From assembly GCA_023394415.1 (NCBI GenBank), contig JAEXAR010000003.1, forward strand, positions 1 through 26,832: a stretch of DNA of 26,832 nt, read 5' to 3'. This DNA is from Bacteroidota bacterium. GTDB taxonomy: Bacteria > Bacteroidota > Bacteroidia > Flavobacteriales > Weeksellaceae. How positions within the stretch are numbered: the stretch's first letter is position 1; each line of letters opens with the position of its first letter. A model generated the notes under the pieces. It worked only from the letters and a program-made list of their open reading frames with translations, searched no databases and was not told where the DNA came from. Positions 1 through 8,637 of the stretch are shown piece after piece. Position numbers and translations under genes: made by a program.

Positions 1-39
1 ACCTAAGACTGTTGTAACTTTTAAAATATTCTTTTTCAT
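1..39 (-). CDS. actE: ActE, Alternative Complex III monohaem cytochrome subunit, 5' end only
   Basis: An ATG at 39-37 opens a minus-strand reading frame (MKKNILKVTTVLG) that runs off the left edge. It starts one base after the actD stop codon, so it belongs to the same operon. A basic start followed by a hydrophobic run looks like the beginning of a signal peptide. In known Alternative Complex III operons the gene after actD is actE, a lipid-anchored monohaem cytochrome c. The assignment therefore rests on gene order and the signal-like start. The haem motif would lie outside the window and was not seen. Confidence 0.72.
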   Translation of the reverse strand, partial: MKKNILKVTTVLG

Positions 40-40
40 C

Positions 41-562
41 TTAAGCATCTTTTACGGATATTTCTTCAGCACCTGTTTCTACAAGAAGCTGTTTGATTTT
101 TTCAACATCGTCACTCACAAATTCCATCATGAATTTGTCATCTGTAGTACGCGGATCTGGGTTTTGAGGTGCAGCACCCGGATACATTTTATTTCTTACA
201 AGAAACGTAAGGGACATCATGTGTGCAGCACAGAATACCATCAGCTCAAACATGGGAACTACGAAAGCAGGCATATTGTGACCCCACCAGAATGCGGGCT
301 TACCACCAATATTTTGAGGCCAGTCATGGTTCATCATATACCAGGTAGTCAGTGCTCCAAGGGTAACACCATATACCGCATAAATAAAAGCAGCGTCTGA
401 GATTCTGGTCTTTTTAAGGCCAAGAGCCTTATCCAGGCCGTGAACCGGGAATGGTGTATAAACTTCGTTGATATCGATTCCTTTTTCTCTGAAAGCTTTT
501 ACGCCACTCATCAAATCGTCGTCGTCAGCGTAAAGGCCGTATATAATCTTAGTGGTGCTCAT
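41..562 (-). CDS. actD: ActD, Alternative Complex III membrane subunit (DUF3341)
   Basis: This is ActD of the quinol-oxidising Alternative Complex III in the inner membrane. The protein starts MSTTKIIYGLYADDDD and is about 173 residues. A soluble N-terminal domain is followed by two membrane helices (about residues 55-80 and 95-120) and a soluble C-terminal tail ending in EISVKDA, the usual DUF3341 plan. I place the start at 562, where the ActD-like sequence begins; it overlaps the end of actC by 14 bp. An in-frame ATG at 589 would add nine Lys-rich residues (MKLIKQKKE) and is less likely. A purine-rich AGAAGGAG touches the ATG directly, too close to act as a normal Shine-Dalgarno. ActD helps anchor the complex; no cofactor is expected. 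Confidence 0.88.
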   Translation of the reverse strand: MSTTKIIYGLYADDDDLMSGVKAFREKGIDINEVYTPFPVHGLDKALGLKKTRISDAAFIYAVYGVTLGALTTWYMMNHDWPQNIGGKPAFWWGHNMPAFVVPMFELMVFCAAHMMSLTFLVRNKMYPGAAPQNPDPRTTDDKFMMEFVSDDVEKIKQLLVETGAEEISVKDA

Positions 563-1943
563 CTCCTTCTTTTGCTTTATAAGTTTCACCTGAAATTTTC
601 AAAATAGATTTCAATTCAGCCTGCGCAATTACAGGGAATGTTCTTGCGTAAAGTAGGAATAATACAGAGAAGAAACCGATTGTTCCTAAGTAAACACCAA
701 CATCAATAATGGTTGGCTTAAACATAGTCCATGCTCCAGGCAAGTAGTCTCTGGAAAGGTTGATAACGATAATATCGAAACGCTCAAACCACATACCGAT
801 GTTGATAATTAACGCTACAATGAAAGTCCAGATAATATTTGTTCTTAATTTTTTGAACCAGAATGATGCAGGCACTACAAGATTACAGATAATCAATGCC
901 CAGAATGCCCACCAGTAAGGACCTGTTGCAGCTCCCGGTGTTAAGTACGCGAAATCTTCGAATCTTGTACCAGAGTACCATGCTACGAAATATTCAACAG
1001 CATAAGCTACTGTTACCATACCACCTGTAACGATAATTACGATATTCATAATTTCGATATGGTACATCGTAATGTATTCTTCTAGGTTACAAACTTTTCT
1101 TGCTACTAAAAGTAGAGTTTGTACCATTGCAAATCCTGAAAAGATTGCACCGGCAACGAAATAAGGAGGGTAGATTGTGGAGTGCCATCCTTTAATTACC
1201 GATGTAGCAAAGTCGAAGGATACCGTGGTGTGTACTGAGAATACAAGTGGCGTTGCCAAACCTGCTAAAACTAAAGAAAGTTCTTCAAATCTTTGCCAGT
1301 GTTTTGCTTTACCACCCCAACCGAATGCTAGGAAAGTATAGATTTTTTTAGTCCAAGGTGTTTTGGCTCTGTCCCGAATCATTGCAAAGTCTGGGATAAG
1401 TCCCATAAACCAGAATACGGTGGATACAGAGAAATAAGTAGAAATCGCAAATACGTCCCAAAGTAATGGCGAGTTAAAGTTCGTCCAAAGAGAACCATAT
1501 TGGTTAGGAATAGGGAATACCCAATAACCAACCCAAACTCTACCCATGTGAATTACCGGGAAGATTGCAGCCTGCACTACTGCGAAGATGGTCATTGCTT
1601 CCGCAGAACGGTTAACAGACATTCTCCATCTTTGTCTAAATAATAATAATACTGCAGAGATTAACGTTCCGGCGTGACCAATACCTACCCACCATACAAA
1701 GTTGGTAATATCCCAACCCCAGTTGATGGTTCTATTAAGTCCCCACGCTCCAATACCAGTACCGATAGTGTAAGCGATGCAGCCGAATCCGTAGATGAAA
1801 AGAACCAAAGCTGCGTAGAATGAAATCCACCACAGTTTACCTGCTCTTTCCTCAATAGGTCTTGCGATATCTTCTGTGATATCGTGATAAGTTTTGTGAC
1901 CAATAATTAAAGGTTCCCTAATCGGAGCTTCGTAATGTGACAT
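549..1943 (-). CDS. actC: ActC, Alternative Complex III quinol-binding membrane subunit (NrfD/PsrC family)
   Basis: ActC is a polytopic inner-membrane protein of 464 residues, the usual size. It is related to NrfD/PsrC and forms the menaquinol oxidation site of Alternative Complex III. After a short cytoplasmic N-terminus (MSHYEAPIREPLIIG, then a family-typical segment up to GKLWW) there are about ten membrane helices rich in Trp, Phe and Gly. Characteristic pieces include GIGHAGTLISAVLLL near residue 90, HMGRVWVGYWVFPIPNQYG near 135, and SVHTTVSFDFA near 238. The His and Asp residues in these loops are the kind that line quinol sites in the family. The gene begins 15 bp after actB and overlaps actD, consistent with one transcript. 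Confidence 0.95.
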   Translation of the reverse strand: MSHYEAPIREPLIIGHKTYHDITEDIARPIEERAGKLWWISFYAALVLFIYGFGCIAYTIGTGIGAWGLNRTINWGWDITNFVWWVGIGHAGTLISAVLLLFRQRWRMSVNRSAEAMTIFAVVQAAIFPVIHMGRVWVGYWVFPIPNQYGSLWTNFNSPLLWDVFAISTYFSVSTVFWFMGLIPDFAMIRDRAKTPWTKKIYTFLAFGWGGKAKHWQRFEELSLVLAGLATPLVFSVHTTVSFDFATSVIKGWHSTIYPPYFVAGAIFSGFAMVQTLLLVARKVCNLEEYITMYHIEIMNIVIIVTGGMVTVAYAVEYFVAWYSGTRFEDFAYLTPGAATGPYWWAFWALIICNLVVPASFWFKKLRTNIIWTFIVALIINIGMWFERFDIIVINLSRDYLPGAWTMFKPTIIDVGVYLGTIGFFSVLFLLYARTFPVIAQAELKSILKISGETYKAKEGDEHH

Positions 1944-1958
1944 TTTTTACCTTATTAT

Positions 1959-4900
1959 TTAAACTTTGTTTTCTTTTCTGTTTCTCACTTTTGTATGATA
2001 GAAGACGTTTGGCTTGGTACCAATCTCTTCTAGAAGCGTATATCTTCTGTTGCTTGCATAAAGTTCTCTTACTTTCGAAGTTTTATCATTCATATCTCCG
2101 AACTGTAAAGCTCCTGTAGAACAAGCTGCCGAACAAGCGGTTTTGAATTCGCCGTCTTTAATCGTTCTGCCTTCTTTCTTAGCTTCTAGAATGGTTGCCT
2201 GTGTCATTTGGATACACATTGAACATTTTTCCATTACCCCTCTAGTTCTTACAACTACATCAGGATTAAGAACCATACGTCCTAAATCGTTATTCATGTT
2301 GTAATCAAACTTATCATTCAGAGCGTAATTGAACCAGTTGAATCTTCTTACTTTGTAAGGACAGTTGTTTGCACAATATCTTGTACCAACACATCTGTTA
2401 TAAGCCATTTGGTTCTGTCCTTGCTTACCGTGAGATGTCGCTGCAACTGGACAAACTGTTTCACACGGAGCGTGATTACAATGTTGGCACATTACCGGTT
2501 GGAAAATCACATCAGGATTCTCTGCCGGATCAATTAAAATATCGTAAACTTGAGGTACGTTCAATTTTCTGTCAAGCTGTTGCTTGGTAGTGATCTTTTC
2601 TTTTGCAGAATAGTAACGGTCAATTCTTAACCAGTACATATCTCTGGACATTCTCACTTCTTCTTTACCAACAACAGGAACGTTGTTTTCAGCCTGACAA
2701 GCAATGATACAAGCTCCACAACCTGTACAGGAGTTAAGGTCTACTGATAAGTTAAAGTGTGGACCATCCGTATCGTCAAATTCATCCCAAAGAGAGATTT
2801 TTCCTGCTGGAGTAGCCTGAGTTAACGTATGATATTCTAATGGAATGTTCCAGCCTTTTGGATGTCCATTTTCAATGGTTTTATCGTCGTATGCAACATT
2901 TAAGAAAGTTTCTAATGGAACTTCTTTTGCGATGTCATAACGTCCCATCAATGTATTTTGAAGCTGCATTCCTGCAAATTCGTGCATCCCTGAAACCTTT
3001 TCAATTTTTACATTTGAAAGTACTAGGTTTGAGCCATCGAATAAAGGATAGGCATTAACACCGGTTTCTGCAACCTTACCTGAATCCTTTTTACCATAAC
3101 CAAGCGCAAGCCCTAACGAACCATCTGCTTGTCCAGGTTGAATGAATACCGGAACATCTTTCAACGTAACACCGTTTACAGTAAGATTTACTCTTGATCC
3201 GTCTAACTGCATTCTTGCATTCAGATCGTTTTCAAGGCCTAGTCTCTCCGCATCTTTAGGAGAAACTGTTAAATAATTATCCCAAGAAAGTCTTGTAATT
3301 GGATCTGGTAATTCTTGTAACCAAGGATTGTTGGCTTGTGTACCATCACCGATAGATGTATTGGTGTAAAGCACCAACTCTAAGTCGGAAGCTTTGAATG
3401 CGCTTAATTCAGTTACGGCTTGTGAAGCATTACCTCCTCCGTAGTTCATGTTTCCGCTTCTTTTAACAACCGGTGCTGCAACAGCAACAGGAGCTTTTAC
3501 AGCTGTACTGTCTGTCTTTACTGTGTTGTTATTTGCATCTGCAACCACTGTAGGAGCAGATTGTACAGAAACTCCATTAATACCATTATAAAGACCTTTA
3601 TTAAAAGTTGTTCCACCTAATAAGCTGGTAGCATTCGCTTTTAAATAATTATAATAGTTGTTAGCAGGATTTCCTTTACCGTTGATCCAAACTAAAAGAG
3701 ATTCTTCAATCTGTCTAGGTTTATAAACCTTAGAAATGGTTGGTTGCATTAAAGCGTAAACACCTGTTTGCGGTGTAAGATCTGCCCAAGATTCTAACCA
3801 GTGAGCAACCGGAATTACCACTTTCGCCGCTTTATACATTTCGTTTTTCTTATCAACAACAGCAACAATGTGAGGTACTTTTGCTAATAATTTCTGGAAA
3901 TCGGCGCCTTTGTTTGATGAATAAACAGGATTTACATTGTTAGCGATTAAAACACCAACTTGCCCTGTGTTCATCCATGAAAGGAATTCATTATATCTTG
4001 CTCCATCAAATTCTTTCAACAGGTTGGATTTACCTGTGAAAGCATTAGAGCCTAATTTTTGATTGATTAAGTGTGCTAAAACATAAGCCGCTTTAGAACC
4101 ATCAGCGAAAACAACTGCTTTGTTTCCTTTAGCTTGAAGTTCTTTAGCAATTTTAGCAGCTTCACCGTTGGCAGCGCCACCATTAAGGGCGTTGTAAACA
4201 TCTACCAACATTTTATTAGCAGCACTTGGCTTCACTCTTATTCTCTCGTCAGCATTAGCACCCGTTAAAGACATATTCGATTCAACCTGAATGTGTCTCA
4301 ACATGTTTGCACTTGGCTTTCTAGCAGTAGCGTAAGATGTTTCAAGGCTACCACCATTGTAGTTTCCTAGGAAATCTGCGTGGAATGACACTACCAATTC
4401 AGTTGCAGAAAGGTCATAAACCGGAAGAGCTCTTTGTCCGAATACTTCTGCTGCAGCATCAAGAGCAGCAGCATGTGAATAAGCATCATAAGTTACAAGT
4501 TCTGCCGTAGGATATTTAGCTTTAAAATCAGCAAATAATTTTTTGAAAGTTGGAGAAGGGTAAGAATGTGATAAAAGCACAATCTTTTTACCGCTTCCTT
4601 GTGCTTCAGTTAATGCCTTTAGAACATAATCATCAACTTTATCATAAGTTTCGTCTTTACCGTTCAGTTTTGGCTGTTTTACTTTATCGTTGTCGTAAAG
4701 TGAAAGCACTCCCGCTTGAATTCTTGCGCTGGTTTTTCCTAACTCGTTAGCAGCAGGATTCGGATCAATTTTGATAGGTCTTCCTTCTCTTGTTTTTACT
4801 AAAACACTTGCGAAATCGGAACCATCAAAATAGGAAGTTGCATAATAATTTGGAACTCCCGGAATGATGTCGTGAGGTTTTACAACGTAAGGAATGGTCT

Positions 4901-5126
4901 TAATTACCGGAGCTTCACAGGCAGCCAAAGTAACAGCTGCTGTAGAAAACCCTAATAATTTAAGGAAATCCCTTCTGGAAGTCCCGGAATTATTCATCTT
5001 CTCGGTATCCCCCAAGAATTCATCAACCGGAATTTCTTCCTGAAACTCTTTTTGAGCCAACTTCTGATTTAGAGTTGGATCTTTCAGTTCGTGAATACTT
5101 CTGAATTGTATTTTGTTTGAAGCCAT
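1959..5126 (-). CDS. actB: ActB, Alternative Complex III iron-sulfur subunit (fused molybdopterin-like and ferredoxin domains)
   Basis: ActB (1055 residues) is the periplasmic electron-transfer subunit of Alternative Complex III. SRRDFLKLLGFS (50-61) is a Tat-type twin-arginine signal, followed by LAAC with Cys70 placed as in a lipobox, so a lipidated N-terminus is plausible. Residues about 75-760 resemble a molybdopterin oxidoreductase fold; in this family it carries no molybdenum cofactor. An Ala/Val/Thr-rich linker lies near 525-570. The C-terminus carries the ferredoxin-like cysteines: C800/803/806/810, C880/883/888/892, C912/C918/C922, C968/C971 and C998/C1002. This is enough for the three 4Fe-4S clusters and one 3Fe-4S cluster known in ActB. 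The gene lies 22 bp after actA and 15 bp before actC. Confidence 0.96.
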   Translation of the reverse strand: MASNKIQFRSIHELKDPTLNQKLAQKEFQEEIPVDEFLGDTEKMNNSGTSRRDFLKLLGFSTAAVTLAACEAPVIKTIPYVVKPHDIIPGVPNYYATSYFDGSDFASVLVKTREGRPIKIDPNPAANELGKTSARIQAGVLSLYDNDKVKQPKLNGKDETYDKVDDYVLKALTEAQGSGKKIVLLSHSYPSPTFKKLFADFKAKYPTAELVTYDAYSHAAALDAAAEVFGQRALPVYDLSATELVVSFHADFLGNYNGGSLETSYATARKPSANMLRHIQVESNMSLTGANADERIRVKPSAANKMLVDVYNALNGGAANGEAAKIAKELQAKGNKAVVFADGSKAAYVLAHLINQKLGSNAFTGKSNLLKEFDGARYNEFLSWMNTGQVGVLIANNVNPVYSSNKGADFQKLLAKVPHIVAVVDKKNEMYKAAKVVIPVAHWLESWADLTPQTGVYALMQPTISKVYKPRQIEESLLVWINGKGNPANNYYNYLKANATSLLGGTTFNKGLYNGINGVSVQSAPTVVADANNNTVKTDSTAVKAPVAVAAPVVKRSGNMNYGGGNASQAVTELSAFKASDLELVLYTNTSIGDGTQANNPWLQELPDPITRLSWDNYLTVSPKDAERLGLENDLNARMQLDGSRVNLTVNGVTLKDVPVFIQPGQADGSLGLALGYGKKDSGKVAETGVNAYPLFDGSNLVLSNVKIEKVSGMHEFAGMQLQNTLMGRYDIAKEVPLETFLNVAYDDKTIENGHPKGWNIPLEYHTLTQATPAGKISLWDEFDDTDGPHFNLSVDLNSCTGCGACIIACQAENNVPVVGKEEVRMSRDMYWLRIDRYYSAKEKITTKQQLDRKLNVPQVYDILIDPAENPDVIFQPVMCQHCNHAPCETVCPVAATSHGKQGQNQMAYNRCVGTRYCANNCPYKVRRFNWFNYALNDKFDYNMNNDLGRMVLNPDVVVRTRGVMEKCSMCIQMTQATILEAKKEGRTIKDGEFKTACSAACSTGALQFGDMNDKTSKVRELYASNRRYTLLEEIGTKPNVFYHTKVRNRKENKV

Positions 5127-5148
5127 TTATACTTCTAATTTTTTGTTA

Positions 5149-6516
5149 TTAATAGTGACATTTACCACACTCAAGACCACCAATAGCATCTACAGTAATC
5201 TTACCTTCAGTTTTAGGATACTGTTTTTTCAGTTTTTCGTGAAGATTTTTGAAATACTCTTTGTTGTAACCGTTATTCATATCAACTTCGGTGGTTCTGT
5301 GACACTCAATACACCATCCCATGGTGAAGTCGTTTGCCATTTGTACAACATTCATAGTATCTACTTTACCGTGGCAAGCTTTACAAACTACATCAATCTG
5401 ATCGTTTGGATTTTTCTTGTTGTGAGAACTAATAATCGCTTGTTCACCTGCTACAACGTGTTGTGCGTGGTTGAAATAAACAAAATCAGGCATATTGTGA
5501 ATTCTCACCCATTCTACTGGCTGTGGCTTGTTTTTATAAGACTGACTTCCAGGATCCCATCCTGTTGCGGCATAAATCTTTTGGATTTCTGCATCATAAA
5601 ATGCTTTGTCTTTACCAGGTTCCAAATAAGCGCCTTTGTATTCAGAGATGTTTCTGTGACAGTTCATACAAACATTCATAGAAGGAATTTCTGATACTTT
5701 ACCATACTTGGCAGAAGAGTGACACAACTGGCAATCAATCTTATTGTCACCTGCGTGAATTTTGTGTGAGAAATAAATTGGTTGTTCCGGCTTATAACCT
5801 TTATAAACGCCGATTCCCATTAACCAGTTCCATACACCATAGAAGGCAAACAGCGCAAGAAGACCAAGCAATGCCTTGCCAACTAAATTGTACTTTCTGT
5901 ATAAATCTCCTAGAGAGTAAGCTCTTGTAGCATTAAGATCAGCAAGTTCATCTGTTTGGTTCAGTTTTACCAACTGTCTCAATCTCATCAAAAGCCAAAC
6001 TAACAATCCTGCGATTGCTAAAAGGGAGATTAAAAGAATTTTTGAATTTGCACTTTGTTGTTTAGCTTCTTCAAGAGCGGCAACTGAATTTTGATCCTTT
6101 GCTCCCGCAGCATCTACTGCAGGCGCCGGTGCCGGCGGATTTGTTGTATAAGCTAAAATGTCGTTGATGTCCGTATCAGATAGATTTGGGAACGGATTCA
6201 TCGCTGTTTTGTTGAATTTTTCGTAAACCTCGTTAGCGTATTTGTCGCCTGATTTACGTAATGCTTCGTTGTCCTTTATCCATTTGTGAAGCCAGTCTGT
6301 ATCCAGATTTTGTTCTTTCTTCAATCTGTCTACAACACCTCCTAAAGCCGGACCTACTAATTGCTTGTCTAAAGCGTGACACGCAGCGCAGTTCGTTTTG
6401 AAGAGGTTTTCACCATTGGCAGGATCACCGTCCTGTGCGTGAACCGAAGCGGTGGTTGTTAGCAATAGACCTATTGCAACCAACCCCTTTTTGTAATGCT
6501 TTCTCCAACTAATCAT
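5149..6516 (-). CDS. actA: ActA, multihaem cytochrome c subunit of Alternative Complex III with extra N-terminal monohaem domain
   Basis: ActA (455 residues) passes electrons from ActB to a periplasmic acceptor or terminal oxidase. A cleavable-looking signal (residues 1-28, ending VHAQ) leads into a class-I cytochrome c domain with CAACH at 43-47 and a possible Met106 axial ligand (TAMNPF). A Pro/Ala-rich linker follows, then two hydrophobic helices (about 159-178 and 212-237). The C-terminal half has five more haem motifs: CQLCH 262, CMNCH 283, CKACH 378, CIECH 402 and CGKCH 450, the last two residues from the C-terminus. That is the classic pentahaem ActA. The total is six haems, so the N-terminal domain is an addition. 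It is the first gene of the operon, with a good promoter upstream. Confidence 0.95.
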   Translation of the reverse strand: MISWRKHYKKGLVAIGLLLTTTASVHAQDGDPANGENLFKTNCAACHALDKQLVGPALGGVVDRLKKEQNLDTDWLHKWIKDNEALRKSGDKYANEVYEKFNKTAMNPFPNLSDTDINDILAYTTNPPAPAPAVDAAGAKDQNSVAALEEAKQQSANSKILLISLLAIAGLLVWLLMRLRQLVKLNQTDELADLNATRAYSLGDLYRKYNLVGKALLGLLALFAFYGVWNWLMGIGVYKGYKPEQPIYFSHKIHAGDNKIDCQLCHSSAKYGKVSEIPSMNVCMNCHRNISEYKGAYLEPGKDKAFYDAEIQKIYAATGWDPGSQSYKNKPQPVEWVRIHNMPDFVYFNHAQHVVAGEQAIISSHNKKNPNDQIDVVCKACHGKVDTMNVVQMANDFTMGWCIECHRTTEVDMNNGYNKEYFKNLHEKLKKQYPKTEGKITVDAIGGLECGKCHY

Positions 6517-6563
6517 TTAATTAATCTTGGGTTAGTAAAATTGATGGTATACATTCAATTCTG

Positions 6564-6595
6564 CAAAAGTAAGGTTTTTAACACTAATTTAACAA
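6564..6595 (-). promoter_or_regulatory. actA operon promoter, Bacteroidota type
   Basis: On the minus strand a perfect -7 element TACTTTTG (rc of 6564-6571) is followed by CA, giving TAnnTTTGCA. A TTG (rc of 6593-6595) lies 21 bp upstream as a -33 element. Transcription would start about 40 nt before the actA ATG at 6516. The match is by eye; the spacer is slightly longer than the usual 19. Confidence 0.6.
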
Positions 6596-6655
6596 CCGAA
6601 AAATCCGCTCTACATCCTATTTTATATAATTTGGAATTGTTCTAAATAATAGTTT

Positions 6656-6685
6656 TTGGTATAATTTTTATTTGTATTAAATTTG
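6656..6685 (+). promoter_or_regulatory. Promoter of the SPOR-domain gene
   Basis: TTG at 6656-6658 and TAAATTTG at 6678-6685 are separated by exactly 19 bp. This matches the Bacteroidota primary-sigma consensus TTG-N19-TAnnTTTG. The -7 box lies 15 bp before the ATG at 6701. It covers the alternative TTG start at 6683, so that start cannot be used from this promoter. Confidence 0.7.
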
Positions 6686-6700
6686 CCGAAAATAACTTTG

Positions 6701-7264
6701 ATGAAAAACATTCACAAATATCTGCTTTTACTTTTTTTAGCTCTTTTTTATAAAATTGATGCACAGCAGGTTATAAAGACTGATACTGTTTCCGGAACAC
6801 CACTTACCATTTCTATGGACAAAAATATAAGCGAATCTCTTGATAAGCTTGAGGAAAATTGTGCATTAGCAAATGTGAGAACAGCTGAAAGAAAAAATAA
6901 TACCTCTGTAGAAAAAGAAACAAGGACAACTTCAACCGAAACCAAAAAGGATACTAGAGTAGTCGCAAACAGAGCATTAACGACTGCTGAAATATGCAGG
7001 CAGAACCCAAGAATCCTTGGTGTAAAAATTCAGTTGGCAGTTGTGAAAAGTAATGAAGAAGCCAATGAGGTGAAGGCTTATTTTAGAAGAAGATTTCCAA
7101 GTATAAAAGTGGAAACGGATGCTTCTTTAAGACCTAATTATAAAATTCTAGCAGGAAGCTACTTCAATAAAGGAACTGCTGCAGGAGATTTAGCAAGAAT
7201 AAGACAATATTTTAAATCTGCTATTCCTATTCAATATAGAGTTTTCTGTGCAGAAGCGAAATAA
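6701..7264 (+). CDS. Secreted SPOR-domain protein
   Basis: This protein of about 187 residues starts with a clear signal peptide (MKNIHKYLLLLFLALFYKID, then AQQ). A Thr/Lys-rich low-complexity stretch (about 65-95) is followed by a C-terminal domain from about residue 105. The segments VKIQLAVVKSNEEANEV and YKILAGSYFNKGTAAGDLA show the paired strand-helix halves of a SPOR (RNP-fold) domain. In general SPOR domains bind peptidoglycan stripped of stem peptides, so a periplasmic cell-wall role is likely. Cys99 and Cys183 bracket the domain and could form a disulfide. I chose the ATG at 6701 because it begins the signal peptide and lies just after a perfect promoter. The gene is divergent from actA. 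The specific function is unknown. Confidence 0.8.
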   Translation: MKNIHKYLLLLFLALFYKIDAQQVIKTDTVSGTPLTISMDKNISESLDKLEENCALANVRTAERKNNTSVEKETRTTSTETKKDTRVVANRALTTAEICRQNPRILGVKIQLAVVKSNEEANEVKAYFRRRFPSIKVETDASLRPNYKILAGSYFNKGTAAGDLARIRQYFKSAIPIQYRVFCAEAK

Positions 7265-7280
7265 TTATTCGAAAATATAA

Positions 7281-7312
7281 AAAAAGAATCCGGAAATTTT
7301 TCCGGATTTTTT
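7281..7312. terminator. Bidirectional terminator between convergent genes
   Basis: A 10-bp perfect stem, AATCCGGAAA / TTTCCGGATT (7287-7296 with 7299-7308), is flanked by an A-run before it and a T-run after it. It works as an intrinsic terminator on both strands. The minus-strand gene stops at 7311, directly beside the stem. Confidence 0.85.
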
Positions 7313-8588
7313 ATTTGTGATAATACTGGTTTAAAAATTCAAAAAACTCTTCCATACGCATCAGGTTATTAATGCCAAGATAGATGAAGAGAAGCGATGT
7401 TACTATCAGAATGGATGAAAATACTTTCTGTGAATTTCTGTATGAATAAAATAGCCAACCCAACATCAACGGATAAACAAATACAAAATGGCCACCATAG
7501 ATATAAGAGGTGTGTAAACCGAATTTCAGAACACAATGAATGATAATATCCACCGCAAAAGAAATCATCAATATCTGAACTAATTTGTTTTTAAAATTTT
7601 TGATGAAAGCCCAAATTACCAAAACCAAAAGAATTCCGATAAAAATATAAGGAATCCAGGATGAATACACATCCATAAATAATGCGTTGTATTTAAAGCC
7701 TTTTTTGTTGTGATAATCACGGATGATAAAGTTTGAAAATAATATATTTCCGCCAAAAAACCACGAAGATATCATATCCCAAAGCGGCGTAAATTTTGGT
7801 TTGGAAAATCTCTCATACTGCTCACCAGTTTTATTAAAGAATTTCAGATAGTCAAAATTGAGACGATACATAAATAGCAAACCGAAGACAGCAACGGCAA
7901 TAATTCCTCTTAATATAGCGTTGCCGAAATTTTTAAAACTTTTAAAAAGATTTTTTTCAAAAAGAACAGGGATAAAAACTTTTGCAGCATTCGTTACTGT
8001 TAATCCTCCAATTGATACGGTTCCTAATATAAGTGCTGCTGCAGATATTTTCTCATCTTTACGAAGTTTTAGAGCGGAGTAATAATTAAACAGGGAAAGA
8101 AAGAAAAGGGTATAAGTGTAGGTTTCAGGAGTGAAAGAAAGTAAAATATTGGTTGAAAAAAGTGAGAAAAACGTCACAATAAACCAACTCAACCAAACCG
8201 GAAGACCTATGATGTTTTTTAAATATTTGTAAATCTGAACAAGGCTCAAACTTATGGCTAACACACTGAACCATGCTAAAACCAACCTGAAATTAACATC
8301 CATTTTTCCGCCGGACACAAAAAGAGCAATCTTGCGAATCCAATCAAAAAAATAATTGGAGAGAGGATGTCTTTCAAAGCCACCACCAGTCATGACGATA
8401 GCACGATTGTCGAAACTGAAATAAGCATCCCAAGGAATTCGGTTGTCGAAAATAATAGTGTATCCCAAAGCGATTCTGGTTGCTAAAAATCCGTAAAGCA
8501 AAGTGAATATTGAAAATAGCAATAATTCGTTTCCGCTACCTGGGAAAACCGTTTTAAAGAAATCAGATGTTTTTTGTTTGAAATTCAA
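7311..8588 (-). CDS. Polytopic membrane protein, possible GT-C-type glycosyltransferase (DUF6080-like)
   Basis: The 425-residue protein has about ten hydrophobic helices and no catalytic domain outside the membrane. After helix 1 comes a loop with acidic residues Asp48, Asp54 and Asp60, then ERHPLSNYFFDW (72-83). An acidic first loop followed by a His-Pro-Leu motif resembles the layout of GT-C transferases (PMT/ArnT-like), which use polyprenyl-linked sugars. This is a resemblance in layout, not a proven match; I recall similar Bacteroidota proteins annotated as DUF6080. The gene is isolated: its own -7 box overlaps the 3' end of selO, and it ends at the shared terminator. Substrate and role are unknown. 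Confidence 0.65.
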   Translation of the reverse strand: MNFKQKTSDFFKTVFPGSGNELLLFSIFTLLYGFLATRIALGYTIIFDNRIPWDAYFSFDNRAIVMTGGGFERHPLSNYFFDWIRKIALFVSGGKMDVNFRLVLAWFSVLAISLSLVQIYKYLKNIIGLPVWLSWFIVTFFSLFSTNILLSFTPETYTYTLFFLSLFNYYSALKLRKDEKISAAALILGTVSIGGLTVTNAAKVFIPVLFEKNLFKSFKNFGNAILRGIIAVAVFGLLFMYRLNFDYLKFFNKTGEQYERFSKPKFTPLWDMISSWFFGGNILFSNFIIRDYHNKKGFKYNALFMDVYSSWIPYIFIGILLVLVIWAFIKNFKNKLVQILMISFAVDIIIHCVLKFGLHTSYIYGGHFVFVYPLMLGWLFYSYRNSQKVFSSILIVTSLLFIYLGINNLMRMEEFFEFLNQYYHK

Positions 8589-8608
8589 AACTCAAAAATT
8601 TAAGCCTG

Positions 8609-8616
8609 CAAAAATA
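8609..8616 (-). promoter_or_regulatory. -7 element for the polytopic membrane protein gene
   Basis: The minus strand reads TATTTTTG, a perfect TAnnTTTG, followed by CA. It sits about 20 bp upstream of the ATG at 8588 and 22 bp from the selO stop. No TTG is present at the expected -33 distance, so this is a partial match only. Confidence 0.45.
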
Positions 8617-8637
8617 ATTATTTATTACAGAAATCTG

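Noticed and set aside
5113..5694. 193-codon plus-strand open frame antisense to actA
   Set aside because: It lies wholly opposite actA and the actA-actB junction, its translation is Phe/Ile/Val-rich with no domain, and it has no promoter; the act genes on the other strand are unambiguous.
6683..6700. Upstream start for the SPOR protein and similar upstream starts at 14743 and 22026
   Set aside because: Those starts lie in the -7 promoter boxes or upstream of the conserved N-terminus; the downstream ATGs give normal signal peptides or family starts.
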